NCBI GenBank assembly: GCA_020854235.1
Contig: JADZFW010000124.1
Coordinates: 1-50,145 of the forward strand
Reading direction: 5' to 3'
Source of the DNA: Flavobacteriaceae bacterium
Lineage (GTDB): Bacteria; Bacteroidota; Bacteroidia; Flavobacteriales; Flavobacteriaceae
Length of the DNA: 50,145 nt
How positions within the stretch are numbered: position 1 is the stretch's first letter; each line of letters starts with the position of its first letter. The notes below the pieces were generated by a model. The model was not told the origin of the DNA and searched no databases. It worked only from the letters and a program-made list of their open reading frames with translations. Positions 8,152 through 17,371 of the stretch are shown piece by piece. The position numbers and the translations under genes are program-made.

Positions 8152-8478
8152 ATGAGTCTAAACTTAGCCCAAAAAACCGTCGATGATTGGATCAAAATTC
8201 ACGGTGTAAGATATTTTAACGAATTGACCAATATGGCTATGCTTACCGAAGAAGTGGGAGAAGTAGCCCGCATCATCGCCAGACGTTATGGCGAACAAAG
8301 CGAAAAGGAAAGCGATAAAGATAAAGATTTAGGTCAAGAATTATCTGATGTCTTGTTTGTATTACTTTGTCTAGCCAATCAAACAGGTATTGATTTACAA
8401 GCTGCTTTCGATGAAAATGTGAAACGTAAAACTTTTCGCGATCACAATCGACATCACAACAATTCCAAACTAATATAA
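8152..8478 (+). CDS. MazG-like nucleoside triphosphate pyrophosphohydrolase
   Basis: A 108-residue all-alpha NTP pyrophosphatase. Such enzymes hydrolyse (d)NTPs to monophosphate and pyrophosphate, often for nucleotide-pool sanitation. The Mg-binding motif is clear: EEVGEVARIIARR (about residues 32-44) followed by ELSDVLFVLLCLANQ (63-77), that is EExxE then ExxD. It is a single MazG domain, about the length of the short MazG-like and RS21-C6-like proteins rather than two-domain MazG. It is 67 nt downstream of aat and probably cotranscribed. Substrate preference cannot be inferred. It converges on the M15-type peptidase gene. Confidence 0.9.
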   Translation: MSLNLAQKTVDDWIKIHGVRYFNELTNMAMLTEEVGEVARIIARRYGEQSEKESDKDKDLGQELSDVLFVLLCLANQTGIDLQAAFDENVKRKTFRDHNRHHNNSKLI

Positions 8479-8488
8479 TCCGCATCAA

Positions 8489-9502
8489 TTACTTCCAAAC
8501 TCCCATCCGATACTTCTTCACTGGTTGTTTAGGGAATTGAGCCCAAAAAACCCCGTTTACCCGATCCAAAACTAGCAATAAATCTTCCGTCGCATTGTAA
8601 TAATCTGGATAATATTCAAGAGGCAAAATCGCAATATTTTGTCTGCAAAAACAAGGTTCTTCCTGACGCAACTTATTGATTTCTAACAATAATTCTTTAC
8701 TATCCTCCACCAAATGTTCTTCTCCCTTTACTATGCGATCCCTGACTCTCTTGACATAAGTGTGATAAAAATACTCATATTCAATACCTAAAAAAGGATG
8801 CTTGCGCAACAACTCTGCTGAATTATAATAATATTGTACATGTGGCATATCGACAAATCCCACAAAATGTCCTCCCCATCGCAGCTTAAATTTCTGAGTT
8901 AAACTGTCCAACATCATATAGTGTCTGGCTTGTGTCGTATATTTTTTGTTTCTATAAATGCCAAAATCTGAAGCCAAACCCAACTCATGAAAAGATAACT
9001 GCGCTTGTGAATAACCACTTTTCAAAACCTTTTGCTGATCTTCTCGGGTGCGTTGATCGGATATTACTTTTATGGAATATAATGGATAATGATCTTTAAA
9101 ATAAAGCATTAAAGAATCTCTTCTCCGCAAAAAATCGATTCTTTGTGTGAACAACCAAGGCTCCCATCTTTCAAATAATGTTTGATTCGGCACTAACAAC
9201 AAACTTAAGTATTGTTTGGAAATACTATCCAAAACGGTTTCAGAGGTTGCTTCTTCACTCGGCAAAATCAGCCAAGAAATAACCGAATCATTATCCTTTG
9301 TGCCAAATATTAACCTTTTAGGGACTACAGCAGGCATCGAATCCTTTTTAAAAAGAGTCAAAATCATGGGTCTTACGCCAACAATGTGATTTGCAACTAA
9401 AGTCGTGTCACAATTCAAAGCTTCCCACAAAGGTTTTTCTTGTGCCTGGTTCTTAGCTGAAAAGAAAAAAAACATTACCATAAAACACAAAATTCTAATC
9501 AT
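8489..9502 (-). CDS. Exported M15-type peptidase (putative peptidoglycan endopeptidase)
   Basis: A 337-residue exported protein with an N-terminal signal peptide (about residues 1-20, ending near NQAQ). The central region carries the metal site of M15 peptidases such as D-Ala-D-Ala carboxypeptidases and L-Ala-D-Glu endopeptidases: SFHELGLASDF (H172, D179) and DMPHVQY (H221), preceded by ISDQRTREDQQ. The flanking N-terminal ~120 and C-terminal ~90 residues have no recognised domain, so the protein is longer than minimal M15 enzymes. A cell-wall cleavage role is inferred from the family. It is a single gene converging on the MazG-like gene. Confidence 0.75.
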   Translation of the reverse strand: MIRILCFMVMFFFFSAKNQAQEKPLWEALNCDTTLVANHIVGVRPMILTLFKKDSMPAVVPKRLIFGTKDNDSVISWLILPSEEATSETVLDSISKQYLSLLLVPNQTLFERWEPWLFTQRIDFLRRRDSLMLYFKDHYPLYSIKVISDQRTREDQQKVLKSGYSQAQLSFHELGLASDFGIYRNKKYTTQARHYMMLDSLTQKFKLRWGGHFVGFVDMPHVQYYYNSAELLRKHPFLGIEYEYFYHTYVKRVRDRIVKGEEHLVEDSKELLLEINKLRQEEPCFCRQNIAILPLEYYPDYYNATEDLLLVLDRVNGVFWAQFPKQPVKKYRMGVWK

Positions 9503-9578
9503 GCTGCTGTTAATTAAACAATTCTAAATCAAATCTTACAATTCTATTCTCTTGTGACAAAGATGAAAAAAAATCGTG

Positions 9579-9586
9579 TACTTTTG
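9579..9586 (+). promoter_or_regulatory. Probable promoter (-7 box) for the small membrane protein - aroA pair
   Basis: TACTTTTG matches TAnnTTTG, 24 nt before the start codon of the small membrane protein. A TTG at 9552-9554 is a little too far upstream (24-nt spacer) for an ideal -33 element. Confidence 0.45.
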
Positions 9587-9610
9587 TGAATATTAAAATT
9601 AATTTTCATT

Positions 9611-9859
9611 ATGCAAAATAGAAATTTAAATAATATACCATTTTGGAAATTAGCTCTAAGATTGGGAATTGTATTTATCTTGATTGTAATGACCATCCAA
9701 TTTTTTTGGGAATGGATCAAAACCGGTAACTTGGAGTTTTTTACTGATGCTTTTAAAAATGGGTACTGGAAAGCTTATGCAACATATAGAGTTATATTGG
9801 CAACTGTTTACGGATTGATTTCTGCCTACTTTTTGAAACGTAATGCATCCAAAAAGTGA
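9611..9859 (+). CDS. Small membrane protein of unknown function
   Basis: An 82-residue protein with two predicted membrane helices (about residues 13-32 and 57-75), joined by a segment rich in aromatic residues, and a lysine-rich C-terminus. I do not recognise the family. Its stop codon overlaps the GTG start of aroA in the tetranucleotide GTGA, so the two genes are translationally coupled and expressed from the promoter box upstream. The coupling suggests a stable association with aroA but does not indicate a function. Confidence 0.75.
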   Translation: MQNRNLNNIPFWKLALRLGIVFILIVMTIQFFWEWIKTGNLEFFTDAFKNGYWKAYATYRVILATVYGLISAYFLKRNASKK

Positions 9860-11079
9860 ATAAATATCTAGATAATACTTCTCCTGCCAAAATTGCAGCC
9901 GAAATTCACATTTCCGGCTCAAAAAGTGAGTCCAACAGAGCTTTAATCCTCCAAAAACTCTTTCCGCAGATTTACATAGAAAACCTCTCTGATTCAGACG
10001 ATACACATCATCTCCAAAATGCTTTACGTTCTGAAAAAGAAACCATAGACATTGGTCATGCCGGAACTGCCATGCGTTTTTTAACGGCCTATTATGCTAC
10101 GCTTGAAGGTAAAACTATGTTCCTTACAGGATCTGAAAGAATGCAAGAACGACCTATTCAAATTCTGGTGGAAGCCTTGCGTGATTTAGGTGCAGATATT
10201 GCATATATGAATAGAGAAGGGTATCCTCCTTTAAAAATAACAGGCAAAAAATTAACCCAAAACAAAGTTTCTCTCGATGCCAACATCAGTAGTCAATATA
10301 TCTCAGCATTGTTACTTATCGCTCCTTCTTTGGAAAAAGGTCTGCAAATTACTTTAAAAGGTCATTTGACTTCCATTCCCTATATTCAAATGACTTTGGC
10401 GCTTCTAAACCAAATAGGCGTTCAAACCACTTTTATAGATCAAATAATTCAAGTACAACCACTAAAAAAATCTTCTCAAATCATTCAAATCGAACCCGAT
10501 TGGAGCAGCGCTTCCTATTTTTACAGTTGGGTAGCCCTTCATGGCAATTCAAGTATTTTTTTAAAAGGTTTTAAGGCAAATAGTCTTCAAGGAGATCATG
10601 TAGTTGCCGAAATCTATAAGTCTTTTGGCGTGGAAACAATTTTTTCGAATGCAGGTATTCACATCCAAAAAAACTCACAAGAAAGCAGTGTTAAACCTAA
10701 CAATTCCTCAATTGTTCTAAATCTCAACCATGCACCTGATATTGCTCAAACCATTGCGGTTACTTGTCTGGGTTTGGGTATAAAAGCAAAATTGACCGGC
10801 TTACATACTCTCAAAATAAAAGAAACAGATAGACTCGCTGCCTTAAAAACTGAATTGGAAAAACTAGGAGCAAAAGTGGAAATAACCGATGATTCTCTGA
10901 CCTTAACTACGCCAAAATCATTGAATCAAAATACCATAATTGCTACCTACAACGATCATAGAATGGCAATGGCTTTTGCCCCATTGTCATCAATAATTCC
11001 TCTCCAAATAGAGAATCCGGAAGTTGTTACCAAATCGTATAAATTGTTTTGGGAGGATTGGAATAAACTTATTTGTTGA
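9856..11079 (+). CDS. aroA: 3-phosphoshikimate 1-carboxyvinyltransferase (EPSP synthase)
   Basis: AroA condenses shikimate-3-phosphate with phosphoenolpyruvate, the sixth step of the shikimate pathway. The 407-residue product contains the expected substrate-binding blocks: ISGSKSESNRALIL near the start, GHAGTAMRFLTAYYA, GSERMQERPI, SSQYISALLL, DWSSASYF, KIKETDRLAALKTEL and YNDHRMAMAFAPL. It is shorter than E. coli AroA (427) but in the range for this phylum. The GTG start is chosen because it gives a full N-terminal domain and overlaps the preceding stop codon; there is no nearer in-frame ATG. Confidence 0.95.
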   Translation: MNKYLDNTSPAKIAAEIHISGSKSESNRALILQKLFPQIYIENLSDSDDTHHLQNALRSEKETIDIGHAGTAMRFLTAYYATLEGKTMFLTGSERMQERPIQILVEALRDLGADIAYMNREGYPPLKITGKKLTQNKVSLDANISSQYISALLLIAPSLEKGLQITLKGHLTSIPYIQMTLALLNQIGVQTTFIDQIIQVQPLKKSSQIIQIEPDWSSASYFYSWVALHGNSSIFLKGFKANSLQGDHVVAEIYKSFGVETIFSNAGIHIQKNSQESSVKPNNSSIVLNLNHAPDIAQTIAVTCLGLGIKAKLTGLHTLKIKETDRLAALKTELEKLGAKVEITDDSLTLTTPKSLNQNTIIATYNDHRMAMAFAPLSSIIPLQIENPEVVTKSYKLFWEDWNKLIC

Positions 11080-11088
11080 GTTTTTTTA

Positions 11089-11096
11089 TATCTTTG
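11089..11096 (+). promoter_or_regulatory. Probable promoter (-7 box) of the subtilase gene
   Basis: TATCTTTG matches TAnnTTTG, 37 nt before the start codon and just after the aroA stop codon. Confidence 0.45.
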
Positions 11097-11133
11097 GGTT
11101 TATTTTTTTGATAAAAAAATTAATACAAACAAA

Positions 11134-12771
11134 ATGAATAAATTTGCTTTTACCATTCTAACCTTTCTCATTTTCACAAATACATTTAGTCAAAATACTA
11201 TTGAATTAAGTGTTTGTTTGGATCCAAACATCAACTTTTCCAACCGGGAATCTTTTGAATCTACCTTGATTAAAGCCCAACCGCTTTTCGCTGATGTTTT
11301 GGAACAATTTGACTTTCAATTGGTAAAGAGTTTCGCTATTTCTGATGAAAAAATAGCGTATTTAACTTCTCAAGCGATCCAAATTTCTGGCAGCGATAAT
11401 GCCGTACAAAACCTCAAAAACGTCTTTAAAATACAGGGTGATTTATCCGATTCCAAACTTCAAGAATTGGCAAATGCATTAGAAAAAATAAAAGAAGTAA
11501 AATATTGTAGTTTTTCTTCTACTATACCTATTGATCCACCTTATGATATTGCTCCTACTACGCCCAATTATATAGGAAATCAAACCTTTCTCCAAGCCAA
11601 TCCGGGTGTCAATATGACTTTTGCTTGGAATTTGGGATATTATGGCCAAAATATCAGGCTCAGAGATGTTGAATATGGGTTTAATAAAAATCACGAAGAA
11701 TTCAACGACATCAATACCAATCTGGCAACTGGCACAACAGTTCATCCTGATTGCACTGTAGCTTATACAGAACATGGCACTTCCACAACCGGTGTGATAT
11801 TCGGGCAAACAGGTAGTTATGGAATAACAGGTTTAGCCCATGGACTCTCTGAATTTATTCTTTATCCCGAGTGGACAGTTGAATATGGGTACAACCGTAA
11901 TTATGCCGTGAGCCAAGCCATCAACAACAGTTTGACCGGCGATATCATCGTTTTGGAAATGCAAGCATATGGAGCAACCGGTTCAGGTAATGATTTTGTT
12001 CCTGCCGAATATAACTTGGAATTATGGAATCTAATCAAAGCTGCTACAGATGCAGGAATTGTTGTAGTAGCTGCTGCCGGGAATGGTGCCCAAAATTTGG
12101 ATGGCAGTCTTTACGCAACATATATGAGTAGAGGAAATAGTGGGGCAATACTAGTAGGTGCAGGTACTTCAGATACCAATCACAATCGCGTAAGCTACAG
12201 TTCTTATGGAACACGTGTAGATGTGCAAGGTTGGGGAAGTTCAGTGTTTACATCCGGATATACAACGCTACCTGAATTAGCAAATGATTTCAATCAAACT
12301 TATTCCAATTTTTCAGGAACGAGCTCAGCTACAGCAGTTGTAGGCGGTTGTGTAGCTGTTATACAATCATACTACCATGAGCAAACAGGAAGTTACCTAA
12401 CTGGAATTCAAATCAATCAAATTTTAAAAGCAACCGGGATTCCTCAAGGAACCGGTACAACTGGACAAATAGGTCCACTGCCCAATATGGAAAACGCTTT
12501 TCTTTATATAGACAATATGTTATCGATGGGGGAAATAAGTGATTTTAGTTTTCAAATTTTTCCCAATCCAACATCAGATGTCTTATATTTTCAATTTACA
12601 GAAAACTCCAATACCTCTCATCCTATTCAAATATTCAATGCTTTAGGTCAAATAGTCTTCGAAGATGAAATTCAAAATTCAATAAATATTGCCCAATTGA
12701 CAAATGGAATGTACTATGTTAAAATTCAAAATTTTAATCAGAGTACGACTCAAAAATTTATCAAAAAATAG
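11134..12771 (+). CDS. Subtilisin-like serine peptidase with type IX secretion sorting domain
   Basis: A 545-residue secreted S8 peptidase. A signal peptide (residues 1-19) directs Sec export. An N-terminal region of about 140 residues without a known motif, probably a propeptide, precedes the catalytic domain. The triad is visible: D178 in LRDVEYGFNKNH, H214 in EHGTSTTG and S397 in FSGTSSAT, with the oxyanion asparagine in AAAGNG. The last ~75 residues (FQIFPNPTSDVLYF ... ALGQIVFE ... NGMYYVKI ... QKFIKK) form a type A C-terminal sorting domain for export through the T9SS to the cell surface. It is monocistronic. The D178 region is less typical than the other two motifs. Confidence 0.93.
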   Translation: MNKFAFTILTFLIFTNTFSQNTIELSVCLDPNINFSNRESFESTLIKAQPLFADVLEQFDFQLVKSFAISDEKIAYLTSQAIQISGSDNAVQNLKNVFKIQGDLSDSKLQELANALEKIKEVKYCSFSSTIPIDPPYDIAPTTPNYIGNQTFLQANPGVNMTFAWNLGYYGQNIRLRDVEYGFNKNHEEFNDINTNLATGTTVHPDCTVAYTEHGTSTTGVIFGQTGSYGITGLAHGLSEFILYPEWTVEYGYNRNYAVSQAINNSLTGDIIVLEMQAYGATGSGNDFVPAEYNLELWNLIKAATDAGIVVVAAAGNGAQNLDGSLYATYMSRGNSGAILVGAGTSDTNHNRVSYSSYGTRVDVQGWGSSVFTSGYTTLPELANDFNQTYSNFSGTSSATAVVGGCVAVIQSYYHEQTGSYLTGIQINQILKATGIPQGTGTTGQIGPLPNMENAFLYIDNMLSMGEISDFSFQIFPNPTSDVLYFQFTENSNTSHPIQIFNALGQIVFEDEIQNSINIAQLTNGMYYVKIQNFNQSTTQKFIKK

Positions 12772-12845
12772 AAATCTTTCATTTTGATTTCTTCTATGTC
12801 TTGATGTTTTTTAAAACTATTCCACTTTAACGCATAGGATATTTA

Positions 12846-14495
12846 TTATTTCTTCAATCTCTTGGGGCCACTCAATACGATATCCTCTGGAACTTGACCT
12901 TTAAACTTTTTAAAATTCTCAATATATCGAGCCGCCAAAGCATCGTATTTTTGCCAATATTCTTCTTTATTTCCCCAAGCAGATTCAGGTGTAAATACAT
13001 CGTCATCTATACCGGGACAAGTCAATGGAACTTCAAATCCAAAAATTCCATCCTTGCGATACGTCACTTGATCTAATTCGCCTTCTATAGCTGCGTTGAG
13101 CATTCTACGAGTGTGTTTGATACTGATGCGTTTGCCTACTCCAAATTTACCACCTACCCATCCTGTATTGACCAACCATATTTTGGCACCACTTCGAGCT
13201 GCTTTACTCTTTAGTATTTTAGCATAGTAGTAAGGAAAATGCACCATAAACGGCGCGCCAAAACAAGCACTGAAAGTCATTTCGGGTTCTATCCCTAAAC
13301 CTAATTCTGTTCCTGCAATCTTGGAAGTATAGCCACTCATAAAATGGTATATAGCTTGATCCAATGTCAATCTGGCAATAGGCGGCAAAACTCCTTGAGC
13401 ATCAGCAGTTAAGAATACAATATTTTGGGGTTGCGTATAAGCCATCTTTTCGGGAACGGCATTGGGAATAAAATCAATGGGATATGAAATACGCGTATTT
13501 TCGGTCAATTTATTATCATCCAAATCAATGAATCTCGAACTCTCATCAAACATGACATTCTCCAATATGGAACCAAATCGATGGGTACAAGCATAAATCT
13601 CAGGTTCGGCTGTTGGCGATAATCGAACCACTTTGGCATAACAGCCTGCTTCAAAATTAAAGACACTATCATCACTCCAACCGTGCTCGTCATCTCCTAT
13701 CAAACTACGTGTAGGATCAGCAGATAAAGTTGTTTTTCCGGTGCCACTCAATCCAAAAAACAAAGCAACATCACCCTTGACTCCTACATTTGCAGAACAA
13801 TGCATCGCCAAAACATCTTGCAAAGGCAACAAGAAATTCATAATCGTAAAAACCGATTTCTTGACTTCACCTGCGTATTTGGAACCGGCAATGATAGCAA
13901 TTCGTTGTGCAAAATTAATAATAATAGCCGTTTCACTTCGAGTACCATCTATACGTGGATCTACATTGAAAGCAGGAGCAGCAATAACCGTAAATTCAGG
14001 CACAAAATTGCGATGCGCACTTCTATCTTCATATACGTTAAACATATTATGAGCAAAAAAACTTTGCCAAGCTGTATCCGTAATAACCCGCACATTGAGT
14101 TTGTAATCGGGGTCGGCTCCAGCATAAACGTCTTGCACAAATACCTCTTCGCCCTGTAAAAACGCAAGCAAACGGGCATAAATGGAATTGAATTTTTCTT
14201 CTGTAATGGGTCGGTTGTATTCTCCCCAATCCACCATTTCGTCTGTGGAAGGTTCTTTGACAATGTATTTATCGTCGGCAGCACGAGCTGTCCATTTTCC
14301 CGTATGAACCACAAAGGCACCACCTTGAACTAATTTTCCTTCATTTCTAATGATAGCCTCTTCATATAAAGCAGCTACCGGTAAATTCCAAAAAACGGTT
14401 TCCAAATGCTTGAATCCATGATGCTCCAATCCAAAATCACTCTTGAATTCTGTGGCTTGTTTTTGAGCCGGTGTTGTAAATTTAAAATATTTCAT
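12846..14495 (-). CDS. pckA: Phosphoenolpyruvate carboxykinase (ATP)
   Basis: PckA converts oxaloacetate and ATP to phosphoenolpyruvate, CO2 and ADP, the entry step of gluconeogenesis. The 549-residue protein has the diagnostic kinase loop FGLSGTGKTTLSADP followed by LIGDDEHGW, and the upstream substrate motifs TRSETAIIINFAQ and AGSKYAGE, typical of the ATP-dependent bacterial type. The length is slightly above the usual 530-540. It lies downstream of the aminotransferase gene on the same strand. A minus-strand CAAA-NN-TA complement at 14584-14591 could be its own -7 box with a leader of about 85 nt, but read-through is equally possible. Confidence 0.96.
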   Translation of the reverse strand: MKYFKFTTPAQKQATEFKSDFGLEHHGFKHLETVFWNLPVAALYEEAIIRNEGKLVQGGAFVVHTGKWTARAADDKYIVKEPSTDEMVDWGEYNRPITEEKFNSIYARLLAFLQGEEVFVQDVYAGADPDYKLNVRVITDTAWQSFFAHNMFNVYEDRSAHRNFVPEFTVIAAPAFNVDPRIDGTRSETAIIINFAQRIAIIAGSKYAGEVKKSVFTIMNFLLPLQDVLAMHCSANVGVKGDVALFFGLSGTGKTTLSADPTRSLIGDDEHGWSDDSVFNFEAGCYAKVVRLSPTAEPEIYACTHRFGSILENVMFDESSRFIDLDDNKLTENTRISYPIDFIPNAVPEKMAYTQPQNIVFLTADAQGVLPPIARLTLDQAIYHFMSGYTSKIAGTELGLGIEPEMTFSACFGAPFMVHFPYYYAKILKSKAARSGAKIWLVNTGWVGGKFGVGKRISIKHTRRMLNAAIEGELDQVTYRKDGIFGFEVPLTCPGIDDDVFTPESAWGNKEEYWQKYDALAARYIENFKKFKGQVPEDIVLSGPKRLKK

Positions 14496-14648
14496 TATAA
14501 AAATTTTAACCTTTTTAAATTTGTTTTTTAACTTCCTGTCTTCATTAACCTACTTCAAAATCGCTTGCTTTTTCCAAAGAAAGCAAATCTATTTTCAACA
14601 TTCAATCTATGATTAAACTAGGACACTGAGTTTGCCAAAGTGCTAGTT

Positions 14649-15866
14649 TTATAACCAATCTCTAACCAATTTACGATCTCCTATGTACAATTCATTGGGT
14701 GCATTGGGATCAATCGCCCATTTGATGCGTTCCATGCCTCCCTTAATATCTTTGACTGACCCGCAAAATGACAATCTCAGATGTCCTTCCAATCCAAATT
14801 CGATACCCGGCATTACCAAAACTTTCACTTTTTCCAATAAAAAAGCTGCCAGTTTCTTGGAATCCTTTTCGTAATTAGAAAAATCGGCAAACACGTAAAA
14901 AGCCCCATCCGGTTTGGTATAATGTACACCACTCAAGGTATCTAAATATTTACACAAAACATTTCGGTTGTTTTCCAAAGTTGAATTGAGTATTTCTACG
15001 CTAGATTGATTGCCATTTAAAGCTCCCGTCGCTGCTTTTTGCAATAGAGCGGAAGGTCCAGCCGTTTGGTGACTTTGGATATTGGTCATGATGTTGACCA
15101 ACTTTTTATTAGCAACAGCCCATCCAATTCTGAAACCGGTCATGGCATACGTTTTTGAAATACCGTTAATCACAATGATTTTGGAATTTTCTTCTGTCTT
15201 TTTCGAAAATTCATATACATTGACCGCTTTTTTTCCGTCAAACAACAAGCGATGGTAAATATCATCCATGATGAGATAAATTCCTTTTTGCTCTGTAAAA
15301 GCAACAATTTGTTTGATTAACGCTGCCGGATATTGAACTCCGGTTGGATTGTTGGGACTGTTGATAATAATGGCTTTGGTGCGAGAAGAAACATGTTGCT
15401 CAATATCACTCATTCGAGGAATAAAAGAGCCGTCTTCCGGTCTAAAAGAAATTCCCAATGCGCCAATCAATCGAGCCATTTCACTATAACTGACCCAATA
15501 AGGAGAAGGATATAAAATTTCATCTTGTGGATCCAAAATGGCTTGCATAGCTACCATCAAGGATTGTTTGGCTCCATTCGAAACAATAATGTTTTCAGGA
15601 TCAAAATGTCGCCCATAATTTTGCTCCATATAGCGAATAACGGCTTGCTTCATTTCCCTTGTACCATCTGATGGGGTGTAGCGTACTTCTGCACCGTCGA
15701 GAAATGCAGCCGCAGAAGTAATGGCTTCCATAGGTGCTTTACTTTTGGGCTCACCGCCACCCAAATGGATTACAGGTTCACCTTTTGCTTTTAGTATGGC
15801 AAAAGTTTCATTCAGCTTTAAGGTTGCTGATTCCCCTATCGATTTACCAATTAAACTGAAACTCAT
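14649..15866 (-). CDS. Class I/II pyridoxal-phosphate aminotransferase (aspartate aminotransferase-like)
   Basis: A 405-residue fold-type I aminotransferase. It has the PLP phosphate-binding block VSNGAKQSL, the NSPNNPTG motif (about residues 169-176), MDDIYHRLLFDG and the Schiff-base lysine K238 in NGISKTYAMTGFRIGW. The C-terminal GHLRLSFCGS contains the arginine that binds the substrate carboxylate. The motifs fit subgroup Ib aspartate or prephenate aminotransferases. Aspartate is the likely substrate, and the downstream pckA would use the oxaloacetate product, but this is inference. The C-terminal ~20 residues after the usual end (PNAPNELYIGDRKLV) are unusual. Confidence 0.88.
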   Translation of the reverse strand: MSFSLIGKSIGESATLKLNETFAILKAKGEPVIHLGGGEPKSKAPMEAITSAAAFLDGAEVRYTPSDGTREMKQAVIRYMEQNYGRHFDPENIIVSNGAKQSLMVAMQAILDPQDEILYPSPYWVSYSEMARLIGALGISFRPEDGSFIPRMSDIEQHVSSRTKAIIINSPNNPTGVQYPAALIKQIVAFTEQKGIYLIMDDIYHRLLFDGKKAVNVYEFSKKTEENSKIIVINGISKTYAMTGFRIGWAVANKKLVNIMTNIQSHQTAGPSALLQKAATGALNGNQSSVEILNSTLENNRNVLCKYLDTLSGVHYTKPDGAFYVFADFSNYEKDSKKLAAFLLEKVKVLVMPGIEFGLEGHLRLSFCGSVKDIKGGMERIKWAIDPNAPNELYIGDRKLVRDWL

Positions 15867-15966
15867 TTTAAATAGGAATTATAAATTATTAGTGTGAATT
15901 AAAAAACCTTCCGACTTCAATTAATCTTGAGGAAATCAAAATCTGATTGTTTCTTCAAATTTCCCA

Positions 15967-15974
15967 CAAATTTA
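15967..15974 (-). promoter_or_regulatory. Probable promoter (-7 box) of the aminotransferase gene
   Basis: Minus-strand TAAATTTG matches TAnnTTTG, about 100 nt upstream of the start codon. Confidence 0.4.
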
Positions 15975-16131
15975 GACCGAAACCAAATGTCAATTATTGA
16001 CAATAGTCATATTCCAAGAAATAAACAATCTCTATTTTGCATTTTATCAAAAATTAATGCCTCTCAACCTTAAAAAAAAGCTAAAACTGAAAAGATTTAC
16101 AGATTTGTTTTAAAAATACTTAAGCAATTAC

Positions 16132-16163
16132 TTGACTTCGCCTATATCGATATTGTATATTTG
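16132..16163 (+). promoter_or_regulatory. Promoter of the queA operon
   Basis: A TTG at 16132-16134, a 21-nt spacer and TATATTTG at 16156-16163 match both halves of the Bacteroidetes promoter. The leader to queA would be about 80 nt. Confidence 0.6.
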
Positions 16164-16250
16164 CCGGCTTTTAAGGTCAAATGCACTTCATTTTTAGCAT
16201 TTTTAAAGCAATTAACAAGTCTCAAACCAAACGACTAAAGTCATAAACGC

Positions 16251-17300
16251 ATGAAGTTATCCAAATTCGATTTCGAACTACCTAAAGAACTACTCGCAGA
16301 ATATCCAGCTGAAAACCGTGATGAATCTAGATTAATGGTAGTTAATCGCAAGACAGGAACCATTGAACACAAACATTTTAAAGATCTCATTGAATATTTT
16401 GATGAAGGTGATTTGATGTTGTTGAACAATACCAAAGTTTTTCCCGCTCGATTGATGGGAGAAAAAGAAAAAACAGGAGCCAAAATCGAAGTTTTCTTAT
16501 TACGAGAATTAAACTCAGAACACCGCCTATGGGATGTTTTGGTGGATCCTGCCCGTAAAATTAGAATTGGGAACAAACTTTTCTTTGATGATGATGATAC
16601 ATTGGTAGCAGAGGTAATTGACAACACTACTTCACGAGGAAGAACCCTTCGCTTTTTATTTGATGGAGATCATGAATCATTTATATCCAAATTGAAAGAA
16701 TTGGGACAAACTCCACTGCCCAAATACATCAAAAGAGAAGCTACTCCCGAAGATGCAGAACGTTATCAGACCATTTATGCAAAGCATGAAGGCGCAGTAG
16801 CTGCTCCAACTGCTGGTTTGCATTTTTCTAAACACTTGATGAAAAAAATGGAAATCAAAGGAATTGAATTTGCTGAACTAACATTACATGTTGGTTTGGG
16901 GACATTTAATCCTGTAGAAGTAGAAGATTTGTCTAAACATAAAATGGATTCTGAGCAAATCATAATCGATCAGCTTGTTGCCGATAAAGTCAATCAAACA
17001 CATGCCGATGGCAAGAAAGTAATTGCCGTTGGAACAACTGTAATGAGAGCTGTGGAAAGTTCTGTTTCAGCCAACAAACTTTTGCATCCTTGCGACAAAT
17101 GGACGCACAAATTCATTTTTCCACCCTATGAATTTAGTGTGGCAGATGCTATGATTACAAATTTTCACACTCCAAAATCGACGCTATTAATGATGACTGC
17201 TGCATTTGCCGGCTACGATTTAATCATGAAAGCTTATAAAGAAGCTGTCAAGGAACAATACAGATTCTTCTCTTATGGTGATGCCATGCTCATCATTTAA
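16251..17300 (+). CDS. queA: S-adenosylmethionine:tRNA ribosyltransferase-isomerase
   Basis: QueA transfers and isomerises the ribosyl group of SAM onto preQ1 in the wobble position of tRNA, producing epoxyqueuosine. The 349-residue product starts [20 protein letters not shown] and has the family signatures [44 protein letters not shown]-like [12 protein letters not shown], and [15 protein letters not shown] with FFSYGDAM near the end. Length is standard. It is the first gene of a plus-strand series; a hairpin lies between it and coaX. Confidence 0.96.
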   Translation: MKLSKFDFELPKELLAEYPAENRDESRLMVVNRKTGTIEHKHFKDLIEYFDEGDLMLLNNTKVFPARLMGEKEKTGAKIEVFLLRELNSEHRLWDVLVDPARKIRIGNKLFFDDDDTLVAEVIDNTTSRGRTLRFLFDGDHESFISKLKELGQTPLPKYIKREATPEDAERYQTIYAKHEGAVAAPTAGLHFSKHLMKKMEIKGIEFAELTLHVGLGTFNPVEVEDLSKHKMDSEQIIIDQLVADKVNQTHADGKKVIAVGTTVMRAVESSVSANKLLHPCDKWTHKFIFPPYEFSVADAMITNFHTPKSTLLMMTAAFAGYDLIMKAYKEAVKEQYRFFSYGDAMLII

Positions 17301-17314
17301 TATTGTATACAAAT

Positions 17315-17348
17315 GGGAGAACTTCCTGAAAAGGCTGTTCTCCTTTTA
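17315..17348 (+). terminator. Probable terminator between queA and coaX
   Basis: GGAGAAC pairs with GTTCTCC around a 14-base loop and is followed by a short TTTTA tract. The weak T run suggests partial rather than complete termination. Confidence 0.5.
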
Positions 17349-17371
17349 CTAATCTTGCACAAAAACAGTTG

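Larger units (their letters stand above)
15867..16250. other. Divergent intergenic region between the aminotransferase gene and queA
   Basis: This 384-bp AT-rich spacer separates two divergently transcribed genes. It holds a minus-strand -7 box (TAAATTTG, 15967-15974) for the aminotransferase gene and a two-part plus-strand promoter for queA at 16132-16163. I see no RNA gene, no open frame of interest and no repeat in the remainder. Confidence 0.6.

Noticed and set aside
13741-14323. Open frames of 100-120 codons within pckA, on the opposite strand and in another frame of the same strand
   Set aside because: They lie wholly within a strongly conserved enzyme gene, have biased composition and carry no family motif.
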